DNA of 32,304 bases, taken from assembly GCA_003134505.1 (NCBI GenBank), contig PLBK01000025.1, forward strand, positions 13,180-45,483. The letters are read 5' to 3'. Under the pieces are notes generated by a model. It saw only the letters and a list, made by a program, of their open reading frames with translations. It had not been told where the DNA came from and ran no database searches. Within the stretch, counting starts at the first letter, position 1, and each line of letters starts with the position of its first letter. Shown one piece after another: positions 21,459 to 29,346 of the stretch. The translations under genes were made by a program, and so were the position numbers. The stretch comes from Actinomycetota bacterium. GTDB lineage: Bacteria > Actinomycetota > Thermoleophilia > Gaiellales > Gaiellaceae.

Positions 21459-22379
21459 TTACCAGACCGAGCGGAGCAGCTCTTCGATCTCCGCCGGGCT
21501 CGCGGGCCGCGGGTTCGCCTTCGCGCCGCCGCGCACAGACGTCGCCGCCGCGACCTCAGCGAGCTCGTCCTCCGGGACGCCCAGGTCGCGAAGGCGCGTG
21601 AATCCACAAAGCCGGGCGAGCTCCTCGACGCGCTCGATCCCGAGCGGCTCGGTCGCGCCGTTGAAGCGCATCGCAGCGGGCAGGCAGATCGCGTTCAGCG
21701 CTCCGTGCGGCAGGCCGTAGCGTCCGCCGAGCGCCTGGGCCATCGCGTGGCCGAGATAGAGACCGTGGTCGCGGAGAGCGATGCCGGCGTGCATGGCTCC
21801 TTCGAGCAGGTTCCGTCGTGCGTCTTCGTCCCGGCCGTCCTCGAGCACGGGTGACAGCCACCTGTCGATCAGCTCCGCGCCTTGCCGCGCGTCCGGAGAG
21901 TCCGAGACGTACAGCGCCTCGACACAGTGTGCGAGCGCGTTCATCGCCGTGCCGCCCGATTCGTCGCGGGGCAGGTCGAGCGTCAGCCGCGGCTCGTAGA
22001 CGATCGCGGCGGTGTGCGCGCCGGTTCCGCCACCCTTCACCCGCCTGGCCTCGTCCCGGATGCCGAAGTAGGGCGTCCACTCGGCTCCCGCGTAGGTGGT
22101 CGGCACGGCGACGAGCGGGAGGCCGGTCGACGCCGAGACCGCCTTGGCCGTGTCGATCGCGCTGCCGCCGCCGAGGCCGACGATGGCATCGGCGCGCGTG
22201 TCCCCGGCTCTGGCGGTCGCAGCCTCGACGCCCGCCAGCTCGGCGTGCGAGCGCGCGCCGTGGAAGCGCTCCGCGATCGGAACGTCGAGCGCGCGCCAGC
22301 GCTCGGTCGAGACCAGCAGCGGTCGCAAGTACGCCTCGAGCACGCCGGGCAGCCCGTCGAGGCCCCAGCGGACGATCAC
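21459..22379 (-). CDS. Maleylacetate reductase-like iron-dependent alcohol dehydrogenase
   Basis: The 306-residue protein belongs to the iron-containing alcohol dehydrogenase superfamily and looks closest to maleylacetate reductases, which reduce maleylacetate to 3-oxoadipate at the end of chlorocatechol or hydroxyquinol degradation. The nucleotide site is I-V-G-L-G-G-G-S-A-I-D-T-A-K-A. Then come V-P-T-T-Y-A-G-A-E-W-T-P-Y-F and the metal-site helices A-M-N-A-L-A-H-C-V-E-A-L-Y and L-G-H-A-M-A-Q-A-L-G-G-R-Y-G-L-P-H-G. The N-terminus is shorter than in most members but begins with the first strand (VIVRWGLDGL). The GTG at 22379 overlaps the LysR gene's stop as GTGA. No ring-cleavage dioxygenase is nearby, so the physiological substrate is open. 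Confidence 0.82.
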   Translation of the reverse strand: MIVRWGLDGLPGVLEAYLRPLLVSTERWRALDVPIAERFHGARSHAELAGVEAATARAGDTRADAIVGLGGGSAIDTAKAVSASTGLPLVAVPTTYAGAEWTPYFGIRDEARRVKGGGTGAHTAAIVYEPRLTLDLPRDESGGTAMNALAHCVEALYVSDSPDARQGAELIDRWLSPVLEDGRDEDARRNLLEGAMHAGIALRDHGLYLGHAMAQALGGRYGLPHGALNAICLPAAMRFNGATEPLGIERVEELARLCGFTRLRDLGVPEDELAEVAAATSVRGGAKANPRPASPAEIEELLRSVW

Positions 22380-23272
22380 TTCGGCAGACGGTCGCGCGCG
22401 AACGTGAGGAACGCCTCCGCGATCCGGCTGGGCGCGCGCCCGACCGAGCGGACGAGCGAGATCTCGCGCACCGCCTCGAGCCCCTCGACCCGCGCGACGG
22501 CCAGCGCTCCCGCAGCGAGCTCGGACTCGACGGCCGACCGTGAGATGAACGTCACGCCGTAGCCGGCGACGACGGCGCTCTTCACGGACTCCTGCAGCCC
22601 GAGCTCGAGGTGGACGTCGAAGTCGCGGAGCCTCGTCCCGGCGGCGCGGAGCTCCTCCTCGATCACCGCCCGGACGCCCGCGCCGGCCTGCATCATGATC
22701 AGCGGCTCGCCGTGAAGCTCGTCGAGCGTCAGCGTTCTCCCGGCGAAGCGATGCCTCGGCGGGCAGACGAGCACGACCTCGTCCCGGAAGAAGGTCTCGA
22801 ACGACACCGAGCGCTGCCGTCGTGCCGCGCCGACGACACCGAGCTCGAGCTCGCGCCCCGCGACCAGCTCGACGATGCGCTGGGTGTCGTGAACGGAGAG
22901 CGCGACGGTGAGCTCGGGGTTGCGCTGCTGGAACTCGCAGAGGAGCAGCGTGACGACGTTGGCGCCCGGGCCGGTCGAGGCGCCGATCTCGAGCCGCCCG
23001 CGCAGAGCACCCTCGTCCTCGGCTGCGACGACCTCGAGCAATTGCTTTTCGAGCGCGAGCAAGCGCTGTGCCCCCCGGTACAGCCGGAGACCCGCCTCGG
23101 TCGGGACGACTCGTCGGCCGGACCGGTCGAGCAGCTGCTGCCCGACACGCTTCTCGAGCGCGCGCACCTGCTGGCTGACCGCCGGCTGCGTGACCCCGAG
23201 GCGGGCCGCCGCCTGCGAGAAGCTCTCGCGCTCGACGACCGCGCAGAAGGCTGCAAGCTGCCGAGTGTCCAT
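22376..23272 (-). CDS. LysR family transcriptional regulator
   Basis: From the ATG at 23272 the protein has 298 residues, normal for LysR. The N-terminal winged helix-turn-helix reads R-Q-L-A-A-F-C-A-V-V-E-R-E-S-F-S-Q-A-A and then L-G-V-T-Q-P-A-V-S-Q-Q-V-R-A-L-E. A linker helix and a periplasmic-binding-like effector domain follow, with G-V-T-F-I-S-R near the end. Two ATGs are possible (23278 and 23272). The second is preferred because CATAAT lies eight bases before it and only two before the first. It overlaps the maleylacetate-reductase-like gene on the same strand, so the pair is co-transcribed. It probably controls that enzyme in response to a small acid, as is common for LysR proteins in aromatic degradation; this is inference. 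Confidence 0.93.
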   Translation of the reverse strand: MDTRQLAAFCAVVERESFSQAAARLGVTQPAVSQQVRALEKRVGQQLLDRSGRRVVPTEAGLRLYRGAQRLLALEKQLLEVVAAEDEGALRGRLEIGASTGPGANVVTLLLCEFQQRNPELTVALSVHDTQRIVELVAGRELELGVVGAARRQRSVSFETFFRDEVVLVCPPRHRFAGRTLTLDELHGEPLIMMQAGAGVRAVIEEELRAAGTRLRDFDVHLELGLQESVKSAVVAGYGVTFISRSAVESELAAGALAVARVEGLEAVREISLVRSVGRAPSRIAEAFLTFARDRLPK

Positions 23273-23280
23273 AAGCATCC

Positions 23281-23286
23281 ATTATG
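23281..23286 (-). promoter_or_regulatory. Predicted -10 (CATAAT) of the LysR gene
   Basis: On the minus strand CATAAT is eight bases before the ATG at 23272. No ribosome binding site is present, so a leaderless mRNA is likely. The 72 bases between LysR and the divergent DUF354 gene hold the promoters of both. Confidence 0.5.
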
Positions 23287-23344
23287 CGCGTGCGCGCGCG
23301 GGCGGGGCGATTCCCGCGACGTGGCTAGCTGCGAGGATGCGGGC

Positions 23345-24358
23345 GTGAAGGTCTGGATCGACATCACGAACTCGCCCCACGTGCTCGTGTTCCGGCCGCT
23401 GATCCGGATCCTGCGCGAGCGGGGTGCCGAGGTCGACGTCACGGCCCGCGAGTATGCGCAGACGCTCGAGCTGCTCGCGCTGCACGAGATCGAGACGACC
23501 GTCGTCGGGCGGCACGGTGGAGCGTCTGCGCTCGGCAAGGCGCGCGCGATGGGGGAGCGGCTCTCGGCGCTCCACCGGTTCGCGCGCGGACGCGGCTACG
23601 ACATCGCGCTGGCTCACGGCTCGTACGACCTCACGCTCACGGCGCGCCGGCTCGGCATTCCGAGCGCGACGACCTTCGACTACGAGTTCGCGTGGTTGCA
23701 GCACCAGCTCGGGTGTCGCGCCGCGACGCGGGTCGTCGTCCCCGACGCGATCCCGCCCGAGCGGCTCGAGCGCTACGGGGTGCGCGGCCAGAAGCTGGGT
23801 CGCTACCCGGGCCTGAAGGAGGACTACTACCTCTCCGACCTCGAGCCCGACCCGTCCGTCCTCGACGAGCTCGGCGTCGACCGCAGCCGGGTCGTCGTCG
23901 TCCTGCGCCCGCCGCCCGACGTCTCGCTCTACCACCGGCACGCGAACCCGCTCTTTCCCGAGACGCTGCGCGCGCTCGGCCGGCGGGAGGACGTGCATGC
24001 GGTGGTGCTGCCGCGCATCGCCGGCCAGCGCGATTTCGTTCGTAGCCTCGATCTGCCGTCGGTGATCGTCCCCGATCACGCCGTCGACGCGCAGAGCCTG
24101 ATCGCGTTCGCCGATCTCGTCGTCTCGGCCGGCGGCACGATGAACCGGGAGGCGGTCTCGCTCGGCGTCCCCGTCTACACCGTGTTCGGCGGACGGCTGG
24201 GCGCGGTCGACGAGCAGCTCGTCCGCGAGGGCCGGTTGCGGCCGCTCACCGATCCGACTGCGATCGAGCTCCGCAAGCGCGATGAGCGCACCGGCTTCGA
24301 GCGAGCCCGACGCGACCCGACGGAGCTGCTCGACCTTCTGCTCTCAGGCCTCGACTAG
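23345..24358 (+). CDS. DUF354 family protein (glycosyltransferase/epimerase-like fold)
   Basis: This 337-residue protein begins V-K-V-W-I-D-I-T-N-S-P-H-V-L-V-F-R-P-L-I, the signature of DUF354 (PF04007-like), a family resembling UDP-GlcNAc 2-epimerases and GT-B glycosyltransferases. A second domain carries V-V-V-V-L-R-P-P-P-D-V-S-L-Y, then F-A-D-L-V-V-S-A-G-G-T-M-N-R-E-A-V-S-L-G-V-P-V-Y, the typical donor-binding Gly-Glu segment of such enzymes. No signal peptide is visible, so it is cytoplasmic. The GTG at 23345 follows GAGGA by seven bases. An in-frame open stretch upstream is antisense to the LysR gene and should be ignored. Other members occur in archaeal and bacterial surface-sugar clusters, but no reaction is established for this one. 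It overlaps the helicase gene tail-to-tail by 15 bases. Confidence 0.85.
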   Translation: MKVWIDITNSPHVLVFRPLIRILRERGAEVDVTAREYAQTLELLALHEIETTVVGRHGGASALGKARAMGERLSALHRFARGRGYDIALAHGSYDLTLTARRLGIPSATTFDYEFAWLQHQLGCRAATRVVVPDAIPPERLERYGVRGQKLGRYPGLKEDYYLSDLEPDPSVLDELGVDRSRVVVVLRPPPDVSLYHRHANPLFPETLRALGRREDVHAVVLPRIAGQRDFVRSLDLPSVIVPDHAVDAQSLIAFADLVVSAGGTMNREAVSLGVPVYTVFGGRLGAVDEQLVREGRLRPLTDPTAIELRKRDERTGFERARRDPTELLDLLLSGLD

Positions 24359-26158
24359 AGCATCGAGCGCGGCGAGCACGCCCTCGCCGTAGCGCTCGAG
24401 CTTCGCGGGGCCAACACCCGGGACGGCGGCGAGCTCGTCGAGCGTCCGCGGCCGCCGCGCCGCGATCTCCTCCAGCGTCGTGTTGTGGAAGACGAGGTAG
24501 GCCGGCACCTCGTCCTCACGGGCGCGGGTGAGCCGCCACGCCTTCAGCGCGTCGAAGCCGGGCGGGGGCTCGGTCCGGCTCGGTCCGACGCCTAGCTCTT
24601 CGAGGAACCGGCTCGGCTTCTTGACCCAGGTCACGACCAGCTCGCGCTTGGCGCGGGTGATGCCGACGTAGAGCAGGCGTCGCTCCTCGGCGATCTGGGC
24701 ATCGGTGCGCGCCTGCTTGGCCGGCAGCTCGCGCTCTTCGAGCCGCGGCAGGAAGACGAGCTCGAACTCGAGCCCCTTGGCGGCGTGGTAGGTGAGCAGG
24801 TGGACGCCGCGACGCTCAGCGCCGCTGTCGCCGAACCGCCGCTCGAGCTCGGCCACGAAGTCGCCGACCCTCGCCGGGGCGAGCGACTCGGCCAGCCGCA
24901 CGAGCCGCGTCAGATCGTCCTGGCGGATCTGCTCGCGCTCGCCGAGGCCCTCGGGCGGCGTCTCGAGCCACCCCTGCTGGAGCGTCAGGCTGCGCACCTG
25001 CTCGTCGACCCGGCCGTCGCCGTCCTGCAGGCGGCGCAGGAGGAAGCGCGCGGCTTCGCGGCCGAGGAACGCGGCGCCCTGGAACGGGATGCCGGCCTCG
25101 TGCAGCGCCTGCTCGAAGTCGACCAGCCGCGAGTTGGTGCGGCAGAGGATGGCGACCTCCTCGAGCGGGCAGGACGCCGCCCGGATCCGCTCGACGACGA
25201 ACGCCGCCTCGACCTCCACGGACACGACCGGGCGCACCACCGGCTCCGGCCCGGGCGGCAGCTCGGTGCGGAGCTTCGGAGCGAGCCGGTTCGCGAGCTC
25301 GAGCACCTGCGGTGTCGAGCGGTAGTTCTGCTCGAGCCGCACCACGGCCGCGCCCGGGAACCGCTCCGGGAGCGCCAGCAGGTACGAGGGGCTCGCGCCG
25401 GTGAAGCCGTAGATCGCCTGGTTGTCGTCTCCGACCGCGCACAGCTCGTCGCGATCGCCGAGCCAGCGCTCGAGCAGCGTCTGCTGGAGCAGGTTGACGT
25501 CCTGGTACTCGTCGACCGTGAAGGCGAGATAGCGCTCGCGGAAGGCGCGTGCCGCCTCGGGGCTCGAGTCGTAGAGCTGGATCGTGAGCTCGAGCAGGTC
25601 CTCGAAGTCGGTGCGGCCCTGCGAGCGCTTGACCTCCTCGTACTGCTGGTAGACGCGCACCATCAGGTCGGAGGGGATCGGAGGCTGGTGGTCGCCGAGC
25701 GAGGCGACGTAGCGCTCTGGAGTGATCCGGCGGTTCCGGGCCCATTCGATCTCGGTGGCCAGATCGCCGGCCGGCCGGAAGCGGAACGGCGTCGGCAGCG
25801 AGTTGGCGATGTGCCGGAGCGTCAGCGCCTTCGACGGCAGGATTCGGCCCACCGCCGTCGGGGCGAAGTGGCGGAGCTGCGCCAGGGCGGCCGAGTGGAA
25901 GGTGCGCGCCTGCACGCCGTCGGCGCCGAGCGCGGCCAGTCGGCTGCGCATCTCGCCCGCCGCCTTGTCCGTGAAGGTCACGGCCAGGATCTCTCCGGCC
26001 GCGAACGCCCCGGTCGCGACCTGGTTCGCGATCCGGCGCGTGATCGTCGTCGTCTTGCCGGTGCCGGCCCCCGCGAGGATGCAGACCGGCCCGCGAACGA
26101 GCTCGGCCGCCCGCCGCTGCTCGGGGTTCAGGCCTTCGAGAACGCGCTCCGGGTCCAT
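24344..26158 (-). CDS. UvrD/PcrA-like DNA helicase with HRDC domain
   Basis: The 604-residue protein is an SF1A 3'-5' helicase. Motif I is A-G-A-G-T-G-K-T-T (29-37). Ia, A-V-T-F-T-D-K-A-A-G-E-M, motif II V-D-E-Y-Q-D-V-N, III D-D-N-Q-A-I-Y-G-F, IV Q-N-Y-R-S, V A-A-K-G-L-E-F and VI V-G-I-T-R-A-K-R follow in order. The C-terminus is an HRDC domain with P-A-Y-L-V-F-H-N-T-T-L-E-E-I-A and L-D-E-L-A-A-V-P-G-V-G-P-A-K-L. This layout resembles mycobacterial UvrD2, but no four-cysteine motif is seen between helicase and HRDC. It is smaller than UvrD/PcrA because the 1B and 2B insertions are short. It probably works in DNA repair or recombination. TAGGGT is six bases before the ATG. It is a single-gene unit. 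Confidence 0.93.
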   Translation of the reverse strand: MDPERVLEGLNPEQRRAAELVRGPVCILAGAGTGKTTTITRRIANQVATGAFAAGEILAVTFTDKAAGEMRSRLAALGADGVQARTFHSAALAQLRHFAPTAVGRILPSKALTLRHIANSLPTPFRFRPAGDLATEIEWARNRRITPERYVASLGDHQPPIPSDLMVRVYQQYEEVKRSQGRTDFEDLLELTIQLYDSSPEAARAFRERYLAFTVDEYQDVNLLQQTLLERWLGDRDELCAVGDDNQAIYGFTGASPSYLLALPERFPGAAVVRLEQNYRSTPQVLELANRLAPKLRTELPPGPEPVVRPVVSVEVEAAFVVERIRAASCPLEEVAILCRTNSRLVDFEQALHEAGIPFQGAAFLGREAARFLLRRLQDGDGRVDEQVRSLTLQQGWLETPPEGLGEREQIRQDDLTRLVRLAESLAPARVGDFVAELERRFGDSGAERRGVHLLTYHAAKGLEFELVFLPRLEERELPAKQARTDAQIAEERRLLYVGITRAKRELVVTWVKKPSRFLEELGVGPSRTEPPPGFDALKAWRLTRAREDEVPAYLVFHNTTLEEIAARRPRTLDELAAVPGVGPAKLERYGEGVLAALDALVEA

Positions 26159-26164
26159 GCAGCC

Positions 26165-26170
26165 ACCCTA
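26165..26170 (-). promoter_or_regulatory. Predicted -10 (TAGGGT) of the helicase gene
   Basis: On the minus strand TAGGGT lies exactly six bases before the ATG at 26158, and there is no Shine-Dalgarno sequence in between. It has the same TAnnnT-N6 spacing seen at several other starts in this window. Confidence 0.5.
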
Positions 26171-26233
26171 GACGCCCACGCAGACGGCGACGCCCCGAAA
26201 ACGTGACGAGAGCGTAACGGCTTTGCGCCTTTT

Positions 26234-26335
26234 GAGTTCCTTTCAGAATGAGGCTTCGCCGACGGGGTGCGATGGACGCCGCATCGCGCCGCCCAGCGCG
26301 GCCCGACGGCACCAGCGTCATTTTGAAAGGGACTC
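26234..26335. repeat. 102-bp imperfect palindromic element (MITE- or REP-like)
   Basis: The outer 18 bases at 26234-26251 and 26318-26335 are inverted copies with two mismatches; the left arm begins GAGTTCCTTTCA and the right arm, reversed, GAGTCCCTTTCA. Partial symmetry continues inward (GCT, GCCG and CGGG blocks), so the whole element can fold on itself. Its right end abuts the stop codon of the secreted-protein gene. The arms are richer in A/T than the surroundings. No transposase and no clear target duplication are visible. Confidence 0.6.
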
Positions 26336-27436
26336 TTAGTGCAGCTTCGCCTGGAGGGTGGCCCAGGGGACGAACACGACGCGTCCGCGCGAGCTCCCGC
26401 TCTTCAGGTTGTAGGCGTAGAAGAGCCCCGACGCCTCGATCTGGGCGCCGACGGCACGCCGGCCCGGGACCACGAAGGCCACGTGCTTGGAATCCGCCAG
26501 CCGGATGGCGTGAACGGCGCGGCCGCGCAGGTAGACGGCAACGCCGTTCTGCACGTCCTCGAGATGGGGCGCCCCGGCACCCACCGGCAGCGGGACGACG
26601 CCGTTCAGGTGCCCGCTCGAGGCGTCCCACACCTGCAGGCTCGTGTTGCGGAGCGTGACGACCTGCGACGCCTGCATCGCCGTCCCTGAGCTCGTCGCGC
26701 CGGTGATCGCCGACGAGGTCAGCCTGTTGCCGTGGCTGTCGACGACGATGACCGAGCCGTCCCGGACGCTCTGCAGCGCGACCCGGCCGCCGTCGACGGC
26801 AACCGCCTCGAACGCGTCGTCCCCGGACCGGATCCGTGCCTTGGTCGTGCCGACGAGCTTCCACAGCGTCTGCTTGGTGTAGATCGTGCTCCCGGAGATC
26901 AGCCCCTGGTCGCACGGGGCCGCGCCCTCGGGTCGCGCCAGCGCGCACTCGTGCCAGCTGTTGTAGACGAGCAGCGTGCCGTCGCCGAAGAGCCCGCCGA
27001 TCCAGTCCCCGTCGACGCCTCCCTCGGCGCCGGCGTCGTTCTCGGCGAACGTGACCTGCGAGATCTTCGGCTTGCCGAGGGTCGCCGCCTCCAGGGTCAT
27101 GTCCTGCAGGTTGCCGCCGGTGGTCGCGACCCACTCGACGCGGTTGCCCGCGATCGCGATCTCCGAGATGCCGTGGAAGACGGCACCGGCGCAGGACGTC
27201 TTCGAGACGTACGTCACCGAGGTCGTTCCCGGAGCCGTCCAGACGACGGCGCGGTCGCAACCGCCGGGATTCCCGACCGCGATCGCTGCGCGCGAGCCGT
27301 CGGCGGCGATCGCGGTCACGGTGCCGGGGACGCTGAAGACCTGGACGGCACTCGCGTGGGCCTGAGCGAAGGCGGCCGCGGCCACGAGCCCGGCGAGGAG
27401 CGCCGATCCCACAACGAGCAAGCAGCCTCGCACCAT
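26336..27436 (-). CDS. Secreted beta-propeller-like protein
   Basis: From the ATG at 27436 the protein has 366 residues. A signal peptide (M-V-R-G-C-L-L-V-V-G-S-A-L-L-A-G-L-V-A-A) probably ends near A-H-A-S. The mature part repeats short beta motifs such as V-T-A-I-A-A-D-G-S-R-A-A-I-A-V, I-A-I-A-G-N-R-V-E-W and V-A-V-D-G-G-R-V-A-L-Q. These resemble blades of a divergent beta-propeller. Cysteines occur in pairs that could form disulfides (GGCDR with TSCAG; HECAL with APCDQ). I do not recognise a specific family or any catalytic motif. The gene begins only two bases after the stop of the CapD-type gene, so it is in that operon; a role at the cell surface with the polysaccharide is inference. 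Its stop codon abuts the palindromic element. Confidence 0.75.
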   Translation of the reverse strand: MVRGCLLVVGSALLAGLVAAAAFAQAHASAVQVFSVPGTVTAIAADGSRAAIAVGNPGGCDRAVVWTAPGTTSVTYVSKTSCAGAVFHGISEIAIAGNRVEWVATTGGNLQDMTLEAATLGKPKISQVTFAENDAGAEGGVDGDWIGGLFGDGTLLVYNSWHECALARPEGAAPCDQGLISGSTIYTKQTLWKLVGTTKARIRSGDDAFEAVAVDGGRVALQSVRDGSVIVVDSHGNRLTSSAITGATSSGTAMQASQVVTLRNTSLQVWDASSGHLNGVVPLPVGAGAPHLEDVQNGVAVYLRGRAVHAIRLADSKHVAFVVPGRRAVGAQIEASGLFYAYNLKSGSSRGRVVFVPWATLQAKLH

Positions 27437-27438
27437 GG

Positions 27439-29346
27439 CTAGCCGGACGCGAACGGCTCGCCGCCGGCTCGCGCGGCATCGGCGGGTGCGGTGGACGTCT
27501 CCCGGCGGGGCTCCTTCACCATCGCACCGAGGAGCGAGACCAGCTCGAGTGTCTCGCCGTCTGTGACGAGGCGCTCGAGCTCGGCCAGCTCCTCGTCGAG
27601 CCAGGCCGCATCGATCTGAGGCCTCGTCACGCGCAGGATCTTCGGGTGCTTCGTCGCGCCGACCGTCTCGTCGGCCGACCACAGCTCCTCGTGCAGCTTC
27701 TCGCCGGGCAGCGCGCCGGTGAACTCGATCTTGACGTCGCGATCGGGCTCGAGGCCGGACAGCTGGATCATGTTCCGCGCCAGGTCGAGAATGCGCACGG
27801 GCTCGCCCATGTCGAGCACGAAGATCTCGCCTCGGCCGCCGATCGAGCCGGCCTGCACGACGAGCGAGACCGCCTCGGGAATGGTCATGAAGTAGCGCGT
27901 CATCTCGGCGTGCCTGACCGTGACCGGGCCGCCGCGCTCGATCTGGCGGCGGAAGATCGGGATCACGCTCCCGGACGAGCCGAGCACGTTGCCGAAGCGC
28001 ACGCCCACGAAGCGGGTCGGGACGTCGGCGCGATGGCCGAGCGCTTCGACGATCCACTCGCAGAGCGCCTTCGACTGGCCCATCAGGTTCTTCGGGTTGG
28101 CCGCCTTGTCGGTGGAGACGAGCACGAACCGCTTCGTCTCGAACTCGACCGCGACGTCGGCGACGATCCGTGTCACGAGCGCGTTGTTGCGGACGGCCTC
28201 GATCGGGTTCGCCTCCAGGAGGCCGACGTGCTTGTAGGCCGCCGCGTGGAAGACGACGCCCGGCCGGTAGCGCTCGAACACCTCTCGCAGCTTGCGGCGG
28301 TTGCCGACGTCGGCCAGCACCGCGGCGCAGGCGGGGAAGCCGCGCTCGCCGACCAGCTCCCGCTCGATCTCGAACAGCGCCCGTTCCGAGTTCTCGACCA
28401 GGACGAGCCGAGCCGCGCCGAGACGGGCGATCTGGCGGCAGAGCTCGGAGCCGATCGAGCCGCCGGCGCCCGTGACGAGCACGGTCTCGTCCGCGAGGTA
28501 CGAGGCGATCGACTCGAGGTCGACCTCGACCGGCTCGCGGCCGAGGACGTCCTCCACCTGCACCGGTCGGATCTGGCCGGCCAGGTCGACGTCGCCGGAG
28601 ATCAGCTCGTGGATCCCCGGCAGCGTCTTGACGGGGATCGACTCCACCCGCGCCATCTCGACCACCTTGCCGCGCACGCTGCCCGGTGCCGACGGGATCG
28701 CGATCAGCACCTCGTCGGGACGCTGCTCGTGCATGATCCCCGGCAGGTCGTCGGTGGTGCCGAGCACGCGGATCCCGTGGACCCGGAGGTTGCGGGTCTT
28801 CGGGTCGTCGTCGACGAGGCCGATCGGCGTGTAGCCGAGCGCCGGCCGGCGCAGCATCTCCTTGACCACCAGGTGCCCGGCGTCTCCCGCCCCGACGATG
28901 ATCACCCCCTTGCCGTGGGCGACGAGGTCGCGCGCGGCCGGCCGCTCGATCAGCGACCGGGCGAGCAGCCGCGTGCCGGCGACGAAGGCGAGCAGCAGCA
29001 GCCAGTCCATGATCGCGATCGAGCGGGGCAGGCGAACGTGCGAGACGGGATTGGCGAAGTAGACGACGAGGCTCGAGATCCCGCACGCCACGGTGACGCC
29101 CCGCGCCGCGCCCCACATGTCGCGCGTCGACACGTACCGCCACCAGCGGTTGTAGAAGCCGAACGCGACGAAGACGACGAGCTGGACGCCGATCACGATT
29201 GCGACCGAGCGCTCGAACAGCGTGCCGTAGTAGATCGGGATGCCGTTGTCGAAGCGGAGCTGGAAGGCGAGGTACCAGGCGGCGGCGATCAGCCCCGCGT
29301 CGACCGCCACTTGCCACAGCCTGTGCTTGTTGATCGGGAAGTTCAC
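27439..29346 (-). CDS. CapD/WbpM-type membrane nucleotide-sugar 4,6-dehydratase
   Basis: The 635-residue protein has four N-terminal hydrophobic helices (about residues 12-125). A Rossmann domain with V-G-A-G-D-A-G (151-157) is followed by the link motif V-L-G-R-E-P-V-E-V-D (268-277). The catalytic SDR domain has V-T-G-A-G-G-S-I-G-S (291-300), H-A-A-A-Y-K-H-V-G (367-375) and S-T-D-K-A-A-N-P-K-N-L-M-G-Q-S-K (411-426), where the usual Tyr of the triad is replaced by Met, as in PglF/WbpM/FlaA1. Such enzymes convert UDP-GlcNAc to a 4-keto-6-deoxy sugar at the membrane. The GTG start overlaps the aminotransferase stop as GTGA. Together the two would make a 4-amino-4,6-dideoxy sugar such as bacillosamine precursors or a related amino sugar for a surface polymer. 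Confidence 0.92.
   Translation of the reverse strand: MNFPINKHRLWQVAVDAGLIAAAWYLAFQLRFDNGIPIYYGTLFERSVAIVIGVQLVVFVAFGFYNRWWRYVSTRDMWGAARGVTVACGISSLVVYFANPVSHVRLPRSIAIMDWLLLLAFVAGTRLLARSLIERPAARDLVAHGKGVIIVGAGDAGHLVVKEMLRRPALGYTPIGLVDDDPKTRNLRVHGIRVLGTTDDLPGIMHEQRPDEVLIAIPSAPGSVRGKVVEMARVESIPVKTLPGIHELISGDVDLAGQIRPVQVEDVLGREPVEVDLESIASYLADETVLVTGAGGSIGSELCRQIARLGAARLVLVENSERALFEIERELVGERGFPACAAVLADVGNRRKLREVFERYRPGVVFHAAAYKHVGLLEANPIEAVRNNALVTRIVADVAVEFETKRFVLVSTDKAANPKNLMGQSKALCEWIVEALGHRADVPTRFVGVRFGNVLGSSGSVIPIFRRQIERGGPVTVRHAEMTRYFMTIPEAVSLVVQAGSIGGRGEIFVLDMGEPVRILDLARNMIQLSGLEPDRDVKIEFTGALPGEKLHEELWSADETVGATKHPKILRVTRPQIDAAWLDEELAELERLVTDGETLELVSLLGAMVKEPRRETSTAPADAARAGGEPFASG

Noticed and set aside
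26248-26658. Plus-strand open frame starting inside the palindromic element
   Set aside because: Its product is Arg-rich and it is antisense to the secreted-protein gene. The start arises from the repeat arm.
24816-27479. Minus-strand open frame of 887 codons across the helicase and secreted-protein genes
   Set aside because: It is out of frame with both genes and of low-complexity Arg/Gly-rich composition.
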